Below are positions 44,219 through 52,619 of a DNA stretch of 64,000 bases, piece by piece. This stretch comes from Microbacterium algeriense. Its GTDB lineage: Bacteria > Actinomycetota > Actinomycetes > Actinomycetales > Microbacteriaceae. Made by a program: the position numbers and the translations under genes. Each line of letters begins with the position of its first letter. The first letter of the stretch is position 1. The notes beneath the pieces were generated by a model. The model searched no databases and had not been told where the DNA came from. It worked only from the letters and a program-made list of their open reading frames with translations. Location: the NCBI RefSeq assembly GCF_008868005.1, contig NZ_WAAO01000001.1, forward strand, positions 1,426,001 to 1,490,000, given 5' to 3'.

Positions 44219-46120
44219 GTGACTGCCTCCCCTGACGACCGCACCGCCCAGGTGGACGAGACCGAGACCGCGACGAACAAGACATCGGCGAAGCGCGCGC
44301 CCGCGAGGAAGCAGAGTTCCGGGGCGGCGACGCCCGAGGAGACGACGACGGCCGGGTCCGCCGCGAAGAAGACGGCGCCGCGCACCGCGGCGAAGCCCGC
44401 GACGGCGAAGAAGACCGCCGCGGCACGGAAGCCCACCGCGAAGCAGGCCTCCGGTGCGAGCCGAGCGGCTTCCGGTACGGCCACCGCGGCGAAAGCGGCC
44501 GCAGAGAAGGCGGCACCCGCCACAGACGTGGTCGTGGAGCCCCTGAACCGCGCCCTGGCGGAGAACTCCGGCGCGAAGACGAGCGCGTCATCGGCCGCAC
44601 CGCGGTCCGCGGCTGCTGCGCGTACCGCCGCAGCAAAGAACTCCGCCGCGCGGTCGACCGCGCCGAAGTCGGCATCCACCGCGAGGTCGACGGCCAAGCC
44701 TGCCGCGAAGAGCACGGCGGCGAAGACCACGGCAGCCAAGACCACGGCAGCCAAGACCGCCGCGCCCAGGACCACTCCGGCCAAGACCACGGCCAGCAGC
44801 GCCGCGGCGAAGACGGCCGCAGCGAAGTCCGCGGCCGCCAAGGCCGCGGCGACCAAGGCAGCGGCGGCGAAGTCGGCGGCACGATCGACCACCGCGAAGA
44901 CGACGGCCGCGAAGGCGGCAGCGGCGAAGGCGGCGGCGACGAAGGCGGCCAAGGCCGCGGCAGCCAAGGAAGCCAAGGCCAAGGCCGCCGCGGCCGAGCC
45001 GGTCGAGCCGGAAGCGGTTGCGGTGGAGGCCGAAGCCGCCTCCGTCGAGACGGCTCCGGAGACGCCCGTCATCGAGTCCACGTCGCAGATCGAGACGCAG
45101 TCGGCGACCGAGATCGAGCCCGCTGTCGAGTCTGCGACCGTGGTCGAGCCTGCGACCGTGGTCGAGCCTGCGGCCGCGGCGGAGAGCGAGCCGGCAGCCG
45201 AAGCGGAGCCCGACTCCGCGGCGCCTGTCCTCGTCGAGCCGCCGTCGGAAGTCGAGACGGCGCCCGAGGTCGAGCTCGAGGTCGTGGAGGTCGTCGAGGC
45301 CGTCGTGGACTCGGACGATGCGGCCTCCGGCACGATCCGCCCGGACGACGGGGCGTCCGCCGGCGAGGCGATCCGCATCCGCGGGCTGGTGAAGCACTTC
45401 GGCGACAACCGCGCGGTCGACGGCATCGACCTCACGGTTCCCGCCGGCTCGTTCTACGGTGTGGTCGGCCCCAACGGCGCGGGCAAGACGACCACCCTCT
45501 CCATCGTCGCCGGACTCCTGCGCGCGGACGCCGGAAGCGTCGTGATCTGCGGGATCGACCAGGCCAGCGACCCGCAGGCGGCGAAGCGGGTGATGGGCGT
45601 GCTGCCGGATCGGCTCCGCACCTTCGATCGGCTCACCGGCCGTCAGCTCCTCTATTACTACGGACTCCTCCGAGGCCTCACCGCCGACGTGATCGAGAAG
45701 CGCGCCGCCGACCTGGCGCGCGCGTTCGACCTCGGCGACGCGCTGAGCCGCGTCGTCTCCGACTACTCGGCCGGCATGACGAAGAAGATCATGCTGGCCG
45801 GCGCGATGATCCATTCGCCGCGGGTGCTGGTGCTCGACGAGCCCTTCGAATCCGTCGATCCGGTGTCGTCCGCGGTGATCCTCGACATCCTCCGCGCCTA
45901 CGTCTCGCACGGCGGGACCGTGATCCTCTCCAGCCACGGCATGGACCTGGTGGAGCGGGTGTGCTCCCGCGTGGCGATCATCGTCGGCGGTGAGGTCCTC
46001 GCCGAGGGCACGATCGACGAGGTGCGCGCGGGGCAGACCCTCGAAGCGCGCTTCGTCGAGCTGGCCGGTTCGAGCGGAGAGGTGGAGGGGCTCGAGTGGC
46101 TGCACACGTTCTCCGACTGA
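44219..46120 (+). CDS. ABC transporter ATPase with long basic-acidic N-terminal tail
   Basis: This 633-residue protein has three parts. Residues 1-258 are low complexity, Ala/Lys/Thr-rich with many AAK and KTTAA units, like histone H1 tails. Residues about 259-382 are acidic and Glu/Val/Pro/Ala-rich. Residues 383-633 are a normal ABC ATPase: Walker A GPNGAGKTT (417-425), signature YSAGM, Walker B VLVLDEPF, and the switch histidine in LSSHGMD. The ATPase type pairs with multi-helix exporters, and the next gene, overlapping by 25 bases, is such a membrane protein. Tail function is unknown. GTG start follows from the promoter spacing; a shorter protein from an internal start cannot be excluded. 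Confidence 0.85.
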   Translation: MTASPDDRTAQVDETETATNKTSAKRAPARKQSSGAATPEETTTAGSAAKKTAPRTAAKPATAKKTAAARKPTAKQASGASRAASGTATAAKAAAEKAAPATDVVVEPLNRALAENSGAKTSASSAAPRSAAAARTAAAKNSAARSTAPKSASTARSTAKPAAKSTAAKTTAAKTTAAKTAAPRTTPAKTTASSAAAKTAAAKSAAAKAAATKAAAAKSAARSTTAKTTAAKAAAAKAAATKAAKAAAAKEAKAKAAAAEPVEPEAVAVEAEAASVETAPETPVIESTSQIETQSATEIEPAVESATVVEPATVVEPAAAAESEPAAEAEPDSAAPVLVEPPSEVETAPEVELEVVEVVEAVVDSDDAASGTIRPDDGASAGEAIRIRGLVKHFGDNRAVDGIDLTVPAGSFYGVVGPNGAGKTTTLSIVAGLLRADAGSVVICGIDQASDPQAAKRVMGVLPDRLRTFDRLTGRQLLYYYGLLRGLTADVIEKRAADLARAFDLGDALSRVVSDYSAGMTKKIMLAGAMIHSPRVLVLDEPFESVDPVSSAVILDILRAYVSHGGTVILSSHGMDLVERVCSRVAIIVGGEVLAEGTIDEVRAGQTLEARFVELAGSSGEVEGLEWLHTFSD

Positions 46121-47661
46121 GGTTCGCCCTCCTCCTGGGCGCGGTGCGGGGCGAACGTCGGATCCGGACGCTCGTGGCGTTCGCGGCCATCGTCGCGATC
46201 ACGGTCGCCGTGTGTCTGGCCGTGCTCAGCCTGGACAGCGCCCCCGTGCCGGTCGCCCGCGCGGTCACGGTGCTCGGCGGCGCCGCCCTGCTGGTCGGCT
46301 TCCTCGTCGGGCCGGTCCTGGTGGGCGCTGTCGACCAGCTCGACCCGCGACGGTTCGCGGTGTTCGGCGTCGACGAGCGGCAGATGCCCTGGGTCCTCGC
46401 TCTCGCCTCGCTCGTGAGCGTCCCCAGCCTCGCCCTGCTCGCCGTCTACATCAGCGTGTGCGTCGTCGCGATCAGCGCCGGGGCACCCTGGGCGCTCGCG
46501 GTGCTGCTCACGATCGTCAGCGTGCTCACCACCGCCCTCACGTCGCGGATCGGCATGGCGATAAACGCGCTGCTGCTCCCGGAGCGCCGATCTCGCGAGC
46601 TCACCGCCCTGTTCGCCCTCGCGCTGATCGTGATCGCCTTCCCCGTCGCGGTGTTCTTCGGATCGCTGCGCTGGGACGGGCTCGTTCCCGACTCCCTGGC
46701 CGTCCTGACGACCGCGATCGGCTACAGCCCGTTCGGCGCCGCCCCGGCGTTCCTGTTCTCGGTCGCGGCCGGCGAGGCGGGGGCCGCGTGGGTCAGCGGC
46801 ATCGTCGCCTTCCTCACCCTCGCCCTGCTCTGGCTCGCGTGGACCTGGGTGGTCCGCCGACTGCTGACGACCACGGAGCGTCCGGTCGCCGCACGGGAGC
46901 GCACCGGGCTGGGCTGGTTCGGACTGCTGCCGTCGAACGCCTTCGGCGCGATCGCCGCGCGCAGCCTGGTCTACTGGCTGCGCGACCGCCGCTACATCAT
47001 GAACATCATCGTGGTGCCGGTCGCCGGCGTGCTCACGGTGCTGCCGCTCATCGTCGCGGGAGTGCCCATCGAGATCGCGGCGCTCGTCCCCGTGCCGGTG
47101 ATGGCGCTGTTCTTCGGTTGGCTGCCGCACAACGACGTCGCGTACGACTCCACGGCGCTGTGGACGCACGTGGCGAGCGGCGTGCGCGGGCTGCCTGACC
47201 GTCTCGGGCGCCTCGTCCCGGTGCTGCTGGTCGCGGTGCCGGTGCTCGCCATCGCGGTGCCCCTGTCCCTCCTGCTGATCGGTGACTGGAGTCTGCTGCT
47301 GCCGCTCGGCGGTCTGGCGGCGAGCCTGCTGTTCTCCGCGCTGGGCGTCTCGAGCGTCCTGTCCGTGGTCGCCCCGTATGCGGTCTCGCGACCGGGCGAC
47401 AGTCCGTTCCAGCAGCCGCAGCGGCCCACCTCGCGGGGCACCTACGGCCCGGCCGCGGCGTTCCTCGGGGCGATCGTGTTCAGCGCACCGACCATCTGGC
47501 TGTTCGCCGCCACGATCATCGAGGGCTCGGCGTACGCCCCTGCGACGTTCTGGGTGGGGATCCTCGCGGGGCTGCTGGTGCTGGTGGTCGGCGCCGTCGT
47601 CGGCGGACGCATCTTCGAGCGCAGCGGCGAACGCCTCATGGAGTTCGTCGAGACCGCGTGA
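46096..47661 (+). CDS. Multi-spanning membrane protein, ABC exporter permease
   Basis: This 521-residue protein has about 12 hydrophobic segments spread over its whole length, with short charged loops. It begins with GTG inside the end of the ATPase gene and is read in another frame (25-base overlap), so it is almost certainly the membrane partner. No close family signature was recognised; it resembles ABC-2-type exporters in size and layout. The substrate is unknown. Confidence 0.75.
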   Translation: MAAHVLRLRFALLLGAVRGERRIRTLVAFAAIVAITVAVCLAVLSLDSAPVPVARAVTVLGGAALLVGFLVGPVLVGAVDQLDPRRFAVFGVDERQMPWVLALASLVSVPSLALLAVYISVCVVAISAGAPWALAVLLTIVSVLTTALTSRIGMAINALLLPERRSRELTALFALALIVIAFPVAVFFGSLRWDGLVPDSLAVLTTAIGYSPFGAAPAFLFSVAAGEAGAAWVSGIVAFLTLALLWLAWTWVVRRLLTTTERPVAARERTGLGWFGLLPSNAFGAIAARSLVYWLRDRRYIMNIIVVPVAGVLTVLPLIVAGVPIEIAALVPVPVMALFFGWLPHNDVAYDSTALWTHVASGVRGLPDRLGRLVPVLLVAVPVLAIAVPLSLLLIGDWSLLLPLGGLAASLLFSALGVSSVLSVVAPYAVSRPGDSPFQQPQRPTSRGTYGPAAAFLGAIVFSAPTIWLFAATIIEGSAYAPATFWVGILAGLLVLVVGAVVGGRIFERSGERLMEFVETA

Positions 47662-47689
47662 TGCCTGCCCGCAGCGCGCGCGACGCCGG

Positions 47690-47695
47690 TAGACT
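47690..47695 (+). promoter_or_regulatory. -10 box of leaderless promoter, DUF3039 gene
   Basis: TAGACT, then six bases, then ATG at 47702. Confidence 0.5.
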
Positions 47696-47701
47696 CACGG
47701 G

Positions 47702-47968
47702 ATGAGTACTCCGCTGGACAGCCCCGATCAGGGCGGCGTGGCAACGCTTGATCGCGAACTGGAAGAGCTTCTCCGCGAAGAGAACCTCGAGCCGGGCGAC
47801 CATGAGCGCTTCTCGCATTACGTGAAGAAGGACAAGATCCTCGAGTCCGCGATCACCGGCAAGCCGGTGCGCGCACTGTGCGGCAAGAAGTGGACCCCGG
47901 GCCGCGACCCGGAGAAGTTCCCGATCTGCCCCACGTGCAAGGAGATCTACGAGTCGATGATCGGCTGA
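47702..47968 (+). CDS. DUF3039 family small zinc-binding protein
   Basis: This 88-residue protein has a C-terminal zinc-ribbon-like pattern: ALCGKKW followed by ICPTCKEIYESMIG, with a histidine in RFSHYVKKD upstream. This is typical of the actinobacterial DUF3039 family. The role is unknown; in Actinobacteria it is usually found near pncB, murI and rph, as here. It converges with pncB, two bases apart. Confidence 0.88.
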   Translation: MSTPLDSPDQGGVATLDRELEELLREENLEPGDHERFSHYVKKDKILESAITGKPVRALCGKKWTPGRDPEKFPICPTCKEIYESMIG

Positions 47969-47970
47969 CC

Positions 47971-49296
47971 TCAGTCGGCTTCGACGAAGAGCGTCGGGAT
48001 CGCCGGGTCGGACTTGCTGAGCGCCAGAGCGCGCACCGGAAGCTCCTCCCGCACCCGCAGGTGGTGCGCCCGCGCCGATGCGGTGCCCGCAGCGCCTTCA
48101 TGGGCCGTGTCGATCTCGCCCGCTTCGACGAACGTCGCCTGCAGCGCGCGGCCGTCCGGGTGCTCGGCCGGGGTGTCCAGCGCCTCGAAGCCGTCGGAGA
48201 CCACCACCGTCTCGGCGGTCGCGACGCCGTCCTCCAGGGTGCGGAACGCCGCCTTGCGCCCGCCGTGCGATGCCTTGTCGGCCGACGCCTTCGCGACGCC
48301 GATCCAGGAGCCGGCGCCGTCCTGCCTCGCCACGAGCTTGTAGACCATGCTCGCGGTCGGGTAGCCGGATCCGGTGACCACCGAGGTGCCGACCCCGTAG
48401 GCGTCCACAGGGGAGGCGGCGAGGGCGGCGATGGCGTACTCGTCGAGGTCGCTCGTCACGGTGATCCGGGTGCCCGTCGCGCCGAGTTCGTCCAGCTGCG
48501 CACGGACCTCGGCGGCCACGATGGGAAGGTCTCCGGAGTCCAGGCGCACGCCGCCCAGGCCGGTGCCGGCGACGCGGATCGCGGTCTCCACCCCGGTGCG
48601 GATGTCGTAGGTGTCAACGAGCAGCGTCGTGTCGAGGCCCATGCTCTCGACCTGCGCGCGGAACGCCTCCTCCTCGGTGTCGTGCAGCAGCGTCCAAGAG
48701 TGCGCGGCCGTGCCCATCGTGGGGATGCCCCAGGTGCGACCGGCTTCGAGGTTGCTCGTGGCCCCGAATCCGGCGATGTAGGCGGCGCGGGCTGCGGCGA
48801 CGGCTGAGCGCTCCGCGGCTCGTCGCGAGCCCATCTCCGCCAGCGGACGCTCCCCGGCGGCGATGCTCATGCGGGACGCGGCGGTGGCGACGGCGGAGTC
48901 GTGGTTGAGGACGCTCAGGGCGAGCGTCTCCAGGACGACGGCGTCGGCGAACGTTCCCTCGACCGTCAGGATCGGCGAGCCGGGGAAATAGAGCTCGCCC
49001 TCGCGATATCCGCGGATCGAGCCCGTGAACCGGTAGTTCTCCAGATAGCTGAGGGAATCCGCGTCGACGACCCTCTCGTCTCGGAGGAAGCGCAGCTCGT
49101 CGTCCCCGAAGCGGAAGTCCCGGAGCAGCCCGAGCAGGCGCCCGGTGCCGGCGACGACGCCGAAACGGCGGCCCCCGGACAATCGACGGGAGAACAGCTC
49201 GAAGACGCTCGGACGGGATGCGGTCCCGTCGCGGAGAGAGGCGGCGAGCATCGTCAGCTCGTAGCGGTCGGTGAGCAGCGCCGTCGACGAGGTCAT
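47971..49296 (-). CDS. pncB: Nicotinate phosphoribosyltransferase
   Basis: This 441-residue enzyme makes nicotinate mononucleotide from nicotinate and PRPP for NAD salvage. Conserved segments are TDRYELTML at the N-terminus, the GTAAHSW stretch with the phosphorylatable histidine, VDTYDIRTG, and GVRLDSGDL in the phosphate-binding barrel. Length fits the class. ATG is six bases behind a TAAGCT box, divergent from murI. Confidence 0.94.
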   Translation of the reverse strand: MTSSTALLTDRYELTMLAASLRDGTASRPSVFELFSRRLSGGRRFGVVAGTGRLLGLLRDFRFGDDELRFLRDERVVDADSLSYLENYRFTGSIRGYREGELYFPGSPILTVEGTFADAVVLETLALSVLNHDSAVATAASRMSIAAGERPLAEMGSRRAAERSAVAAARAAYIAGFGATSNLEAGRTWGIPTMGTAAHSWTLLHDTEEEAFRAQVESMGLDTTLLVDTYDIRTGVETAIRVAGTGLGGVRLDSGDLPIVAAEVRAQLDELGATGTRITVTSDLDEYAIAALAASPVDAYGVGTSVVTGSGYPTASMVYKLVARQDGAGSWIGVAKASADKASHGGRKAAFRTLEDGVATAETVVVSDGFEALDTPAEHPDGRALQATFVEAGEIDTAHEGAAGTASARAHHLRVREELPVRALALSKSDPAIPTLFVEAD

Positions 49297-49302
49297 GCGC
49301 TC

Positions 49303-49308
49303 AGCTTA
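49303..49308 (-). promoter_or_regulatory. -10 box of leaderless promoter, pncB
   Basis: Minus-strand TAAGCT, then six bases, then ATG at 49296. Confidence 0.5.
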
Positions 49309-49345
49309 GTGAGCATGCCGATGCGCGAGGCGGCGCGCACGCGGG

Positions 49346-49351
49346 TAGGCT
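49346..49351 (+). promoter_or_regulatory. -10 box, murI
   Basis: TAGGCT, then eight bases, then ATG at 49360. The transcript would have no or only a one- or two-base leader. Confidence 0.45.
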
Positions 49352-49359
49352 GGGGAGTC

Positions 49360-50190
49360 ATGAACGACGCGCCCATCGGGATCTTCGACTCCGGTGTCGG
49401 CGGGCTCACGGTGGCGCGGGCCATCCGCGCCCAGCTGCCCCGGGAGTCGTTCGTCTACATCGGCGACACGGCGCACTCGCCGTACGGCCCCAAGCCGATC
49501 GCCGACGTCCGCCGGTACTCGCTCGAGGTGCTCGACACGCTCGTCGACCAGGGCGTGAAGATGCTCGTGATCGCGTGCAACACCGCCTCTGCGGCGATGC
49601 TCCGCGATGCGCGGGAGCGCTACGACATCCCGGTCGTGGAGGTGATCGGCCCCGCGGTGCGGCGTGCCGTCTCCACGACCCGCAACGGCCGCGTCGGCGT
49701 GATCGGCACCGTCGGCACGATCGGCTCGCGGGCGTACCAGGACATGCTCGAGGTCAACGAGCGCCTGCAGGTCTTCACGGCGGCGTGCCCGCGATTCGTC
49801 GAGTTCGTCGAGGCGGGGGTCACCGGCACGCCCGAGGTGCTCGCGGTCGCGGAGGAGTACCTCGCGCCGCTGCGGGAGGCGGACGTCGACACCCTCGTCC
49901 TCGGCTGCACCCACTATCCGTTCCTCCGCGGCGCCATCAGCTATGTCATGGGGGAGGGCGTCACGCTCGTCTCCAGCGACGACGAGACCGCCGGCGACGT
50001 GTACCGTCAGCTGGTCCGCGGTGATCTGCTCGCGTCGCCGGACGCCGTGGCCACCTACGTCTACGAGGCCACCGGCGCCTCGACCGATGATTTCACCGCC
50101 CTGGCGAACCGGCTGATGGGTCGCGAGGTCCGCGACGTCCAGCTGGTCCAGACGGGCGTGATCGCTCTTCCCGAATCCGCCTTCGAGTAA
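49360..50190 (+). CDS. murI: Glutamate racemase
   Basis: This 276-residue enzyme makes D-glutamate for peptidoglycan. Two catalytic cysteines are visible in VIACNTASA and LGCTHYPFL, and the N-terminal [12 protein letters not shown] and the [11 protein letters not shown] segments are intact. The start is fixed by the family N-terminus; an in-frame extension far upstream lies antisense to pncB and is rejected. RNase PH follows after 52 bases. Confidence 0.95.
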   Translation: MNDAPIGIFDSGVGGLTVARAIRAQLPRESFVYIGDTAHSPYGPKPIADVRRYSLEVLDTLVDQGVKMLVIACNTASAAMLRDARERYDIPVVEVIGPAVRRAVSTTRNGRVGVIGTVGTIGSRAYQDMLEVNERLQVFTAACPRFVEFVEAGVTGTPEVLAVAEEYLAPLREADVDTLVLGCTHYPFLRGAISYVMGEGVTLVSSDDETAGDVYRQLVRGDLLASPDAVATYVYEATGASTDDFTALANRLMGREVRDVQLVQTGVIALPESAFE

Positions 50191-50242
50191 CCGGCGACGC
50201 GTCGACCCGACCGACCCGCCCCCTCCGACCCGAGAGAAGCCC

Positions 50243-50980
50243 ATGACCGAAATCGTCCGCGTCGACGGCCGTTCCACCGACCAGCTCCGCGAGATCACCA
50301 TCGAGCGCGGCTGGAGCAGCCAGGCCGAAGGGTCCGCCCTGATCAGCTTCGGCGGCACCAAGGTGCTCTGCACCGCCTCGTTCACGAACGGCGTGCCGCG
50401 CTGGCTCACCGGGAAGGGCAAGGGGTGGGTGACCGCGGAGTACGCGATGCTCCCGCGCGCCACCAACAGCCGCAACGACCGCGAGAGCGTGAAGGGCCGC
50501 ATCGGCGGCCGGACGCACGAGATCTCGCGTCTGATCGGTCGCGCGCTGCGTGCCGTCGTCGACACCAAGGCGCTCGGCGAGAACACCATCGTGATCGACT
50601 GCGACGTGCTGCAGGCCGACGGGGGAACCCGGACCGCGGCCATCACCGGCGCCTACGTCGCGCTGGCCGACGCGATCGAGTGGGGCCGCGACAAGAAGTT
50701 CATCGGTCGGAACTCGACCCCGCTGCTCGACTCGGTCGCCGCTGTGTCCGTCGGCATCGTCGACGGCGAGCCCATGCTCGATCTGGCATACACCGAGGAC
50801 GTGCGCGCGGAGACCGACATGAACGTCGTCGTCACGGGTCGCGGCCTGTTCGTCGAGGTGCAGGGCACGGCCGAGGGCGCCCCCTTCGACAAGCGCGAGC
50901 TGGATGCGCTGCTCGAGCTCGGCGTCGCCGGATGCGCCGATCTGAAGGGCCTGCAGCTCGCCGCACTGGCGGGGGAGTGA
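50243..50980 (+). CDS. rph: Ribonuclease PH
   Basis: This 245-residue phosphorolytic 3'-5' exoribonuclease trims tRNA precursors. Landmarks are the RPH/PNPase-fold segments [26 protein letters not shown] and [19 protein letters not shown] with the catalytic aspartate, and [16 protein letters not shown] precedes the ATG. It is co-directional with murI and rdgB, a gene order common in Actinobacteria. Confidence 0.95.
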   Translation: MTEIVRVDGRSTDQLREITIERGWSSQAEGSALISFGGTKVLCTASFTNGVPRWLTGKGKGWVTAEYAMLPRATNSRNDRESVKGRIGGRTHEISRLIGRALRAVVDTKALGENTIVIDCDVLQADGGTRTAAITGAYVALADAIEWGRDKKFIGRNSTPLLDSVAAVSVGIVDGEPMLDLAYTEDVRAETDMNVVVTGRGLFVEVQGTAEGAPFDKRELDALLELGVAGCADLKGLQLAALAGE

Positions 50981-50982
50981 CG

Positions 50983-51576
50983 ATGCAGGTCGTCCTCGCC
51001 ACGCACAACCCGCACAAGGTCGCGGAGTTCCAGCAGATCATCGCCCGGACGCGTCCGGATCTCGAGGTCATCGGCTACGACGGCCCCGAGCCGGTCGAGG
51101 ACGGCGTGACCTTCGCCGAGAACGCGCTGCTCAAGGCGAGGGCGGCCGCGGCGCACACCGGGCTCGCGGCGCTCGCCGACGACTCGGGCATCTGCGTCGA
51201 CGTCCTCGGCGGCTCTCCTGGGGTCTTCTCGGCGTACTGGGCTGGGCAGAAGAAGGACGCCACGGCGAACCTGGAGCTGCTGCTGGACCAGCTGCGCGAC
51301 ATCGCCGACCCGCACCGGACGGCGCACTTCACCTCGACCATCGCCCTCGTCTTCCCGGACGGGCGCGAGGAGGTCGTGGAGGGGCTGTGGCCGGGGCGCC
51401 TGGCGCACGCGGCCTCGGGATCCGGCGGGTTCGGCTACGACCCGATCTTCCTCCCCGACGGGCAGCCGGACGGCGAAGAGCGCTCGGTCGGAGAGTTCAC
51501 CGCGGAGGAGAAGCAGGCCCAGTCGCACCGCGCCCGGGCGTTCGCCGCGCTGATCCCGCTGCTCGCGGAGCTCTGA
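50983..51576 (+). CDS. rdgB: XTP/dITP pyrophosphatase
   Basis: This 197-residue house-cleaning enzyme removes non-canonical purine NTPs such as XTP and dITP. The substrate-binding start VLATHNPHKVAEF, the FAENALLKARAA segment, the ADDSGICVDVL aspartates and the GFGYDPIF motif are present. ATG at 50983 is used; the in-frame GTG at 50977, overlapping the rph stop, is an alternative adding two residues. GGGGGAG serves as ribosome site. Confidence 0.93.
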   Translation: MQVVLATHNPHKVAEFQQIIARTRPDLEVIGYDGPEPVEDGVTFAENALLKARAAAAHTGLAALADDSGICVDVLGGSPGVFSAYWAGQKKDATANLELLLDQLRDIADPHRTAHFTSTIALVFPDGREEVVEGLWPGRLAHAASGSGGFGYDPIFLPDGQPDGEERSVGEFTAEEKQAQSHRARAFAALIPLLAEL

Positions 51577-51665
51577 CCGAGCGGGCCGTCACCGGGGCTC
51601 GTGATGATGGTTCTCGTTACCCTTCCCGACTAGCGGAACAGGCCTCTGACCGGGTCTTCCCGAGC

Positions 51666-51671
51666 TAGCCT
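51666..51671 (+). promoter_or_regulatory. -10 box of leaderless promoter, CDF transporter
   Basis: TAGCCT, then six bases, then ATG at 51678. The 100-base gap after rdgB shows no clear terminator. Confidence 0.5.
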
Positions 51672-51677
51672 TGAGGC

Positions 51678-52598
51678 ATGCACGATCACGCACCCGCGCC
51701 AGGCGGCATCCGCTCGGCGAGCAGCCGGCGCCTCCTGGCGATCTCCCTGTCGCTGACCGCGACCGTCATGATCGTGCAGGTCGTGGGGGCGCTCCTCACC
51801 GGGTCGCTTGCGCTCCTCGCCGACGCCGCGCACATGTTCACGGACGCTTCGGCGCTCGTGATCGCCCTCATCGCGGCGACCGTCGCGGCGCGACCCGCGG
51901 ATGACCGACGGACGTTCGGCTACCAGCGCGCGGAGGTCTTCGGTGCGCTCATCAACGCGGTCATCCTGATCGCGCTCGCCACCTGGGTCGCGGTCGAGGG
52001 CATCGGCCGTCTCGTGAACCCGGGCGAGATCGAGGTGGCCGGCGGACTCATGCTGGTCGTCGCGGTGGTCGGCCTGCTCGCCAACGCGGTGTCGATGTGG
52101 CTGCTGAGCCGGGCGCAGCGCACGAGCATCAACGTGCGCGGGGCCTATCTCGAGGTCATGGGCGACCTGATCGGGTCGGCGGCGGTCATCGTCGCTGCGG
52201 TCGTGATCCTGGTCACCGGATGGATGCCCGCCGATGCCATCGCCTCGCTGTTCATCGCGGCGATGATCGTCCCGCGCGCGATCGCCCTGCTGCGCGAGGT
52301 GTTCTCCGTGCTCGCGGAGTCCGCACCCAAGGGCACAGCGGTGAGTGAGATCAGGACGCATCTGCTCGGCTACGAGGGGGTCGTCGGGGTCCACGACGTG
52401 CACGTCTGGCAGCTGACACGCGGGGCCCCGGTGTTCACGGCACATGTGAGCGTCGAGCCGCAGCTGTTCGCGGATGGCCGCTCGACCCAGCTGCTCACCG
52501 ACATGCAGGCCTGTCTGGCGGACCACTTCGACGTCGAGCACTCGACGTTCCAGATCGAGCCGGCGGAGCAGTCGGACTGCGAACCGCATCACGCCTGA
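51678..52598 (+). CDS. Cation diffusion facilitator family metal exporter
   Basis: This 306-residue protein is a zinc/cation-proton antiporter of the CDF family. It has six hydrophobic helices and a C-terminal cytoplasmic domain ending in a His/acid-rich tail. The metal site in helix 2 is intact (HMFTD, H-x3-D). In helix 5 the usual H-x3-D appears as EVMGD, with Glu for His. The N-terminus HDHAPAPG is short. Zinc or another divalent metal is the likely cargo. Confidence 0.9.
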   Translation: MHDHAPAPGGIRSASSRRLLAISLSLTATVMIVQVVGALLTGSLALLADAAHMFTDASALVIALIAATVAARPADDRRTFGYQRAEVFGALINAVILIALATWVAVEGIGRLVNPGEIEVAGGLMLVVAVVGLLANAVSMWLLSRAQRTSINVRGAYLEVMGDLIGSAAVIVAAVVILVTGWMPADAIASLFIAAMIVPRAIALLREVFSVLAESAPKGTAVSEIRTHLLGYEGVVGVHDVHVWQLTRGAPVFTAHVSVEPQLFADGRSTQLLTDMQACLADHFDVEHSTFQIEPAEQSDCEPHHA

Positions 52599-52619
52599 CG
52601 GTCGCTCGGCCGGGGCGGG

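Noticed and set aside
44640..44990. Repetitive DNA in the tail region as a possible CRISPR or satellite array
   Set aside because: Units are irregular and short, follow codon phase (Ala-Ala-Lys and Lys-Thr-Thr), and have no constant repeat-spacer pattern.
44086..46105. Minus-strand open frames opposite the tailed ABC ATPase (about 449 and 505 residues), one rich in Ala/Val/Asp and one in Leu/Gly/Arg
   Set aside because: They are direct antisense readings of AAG/GCC repeat codons. They have no promoter or ribosome site and no domain.
51577..51665. Possible terminator after rdgB
   Set aside because: Only five-bp stems could be drawn; no stable hairpin found.
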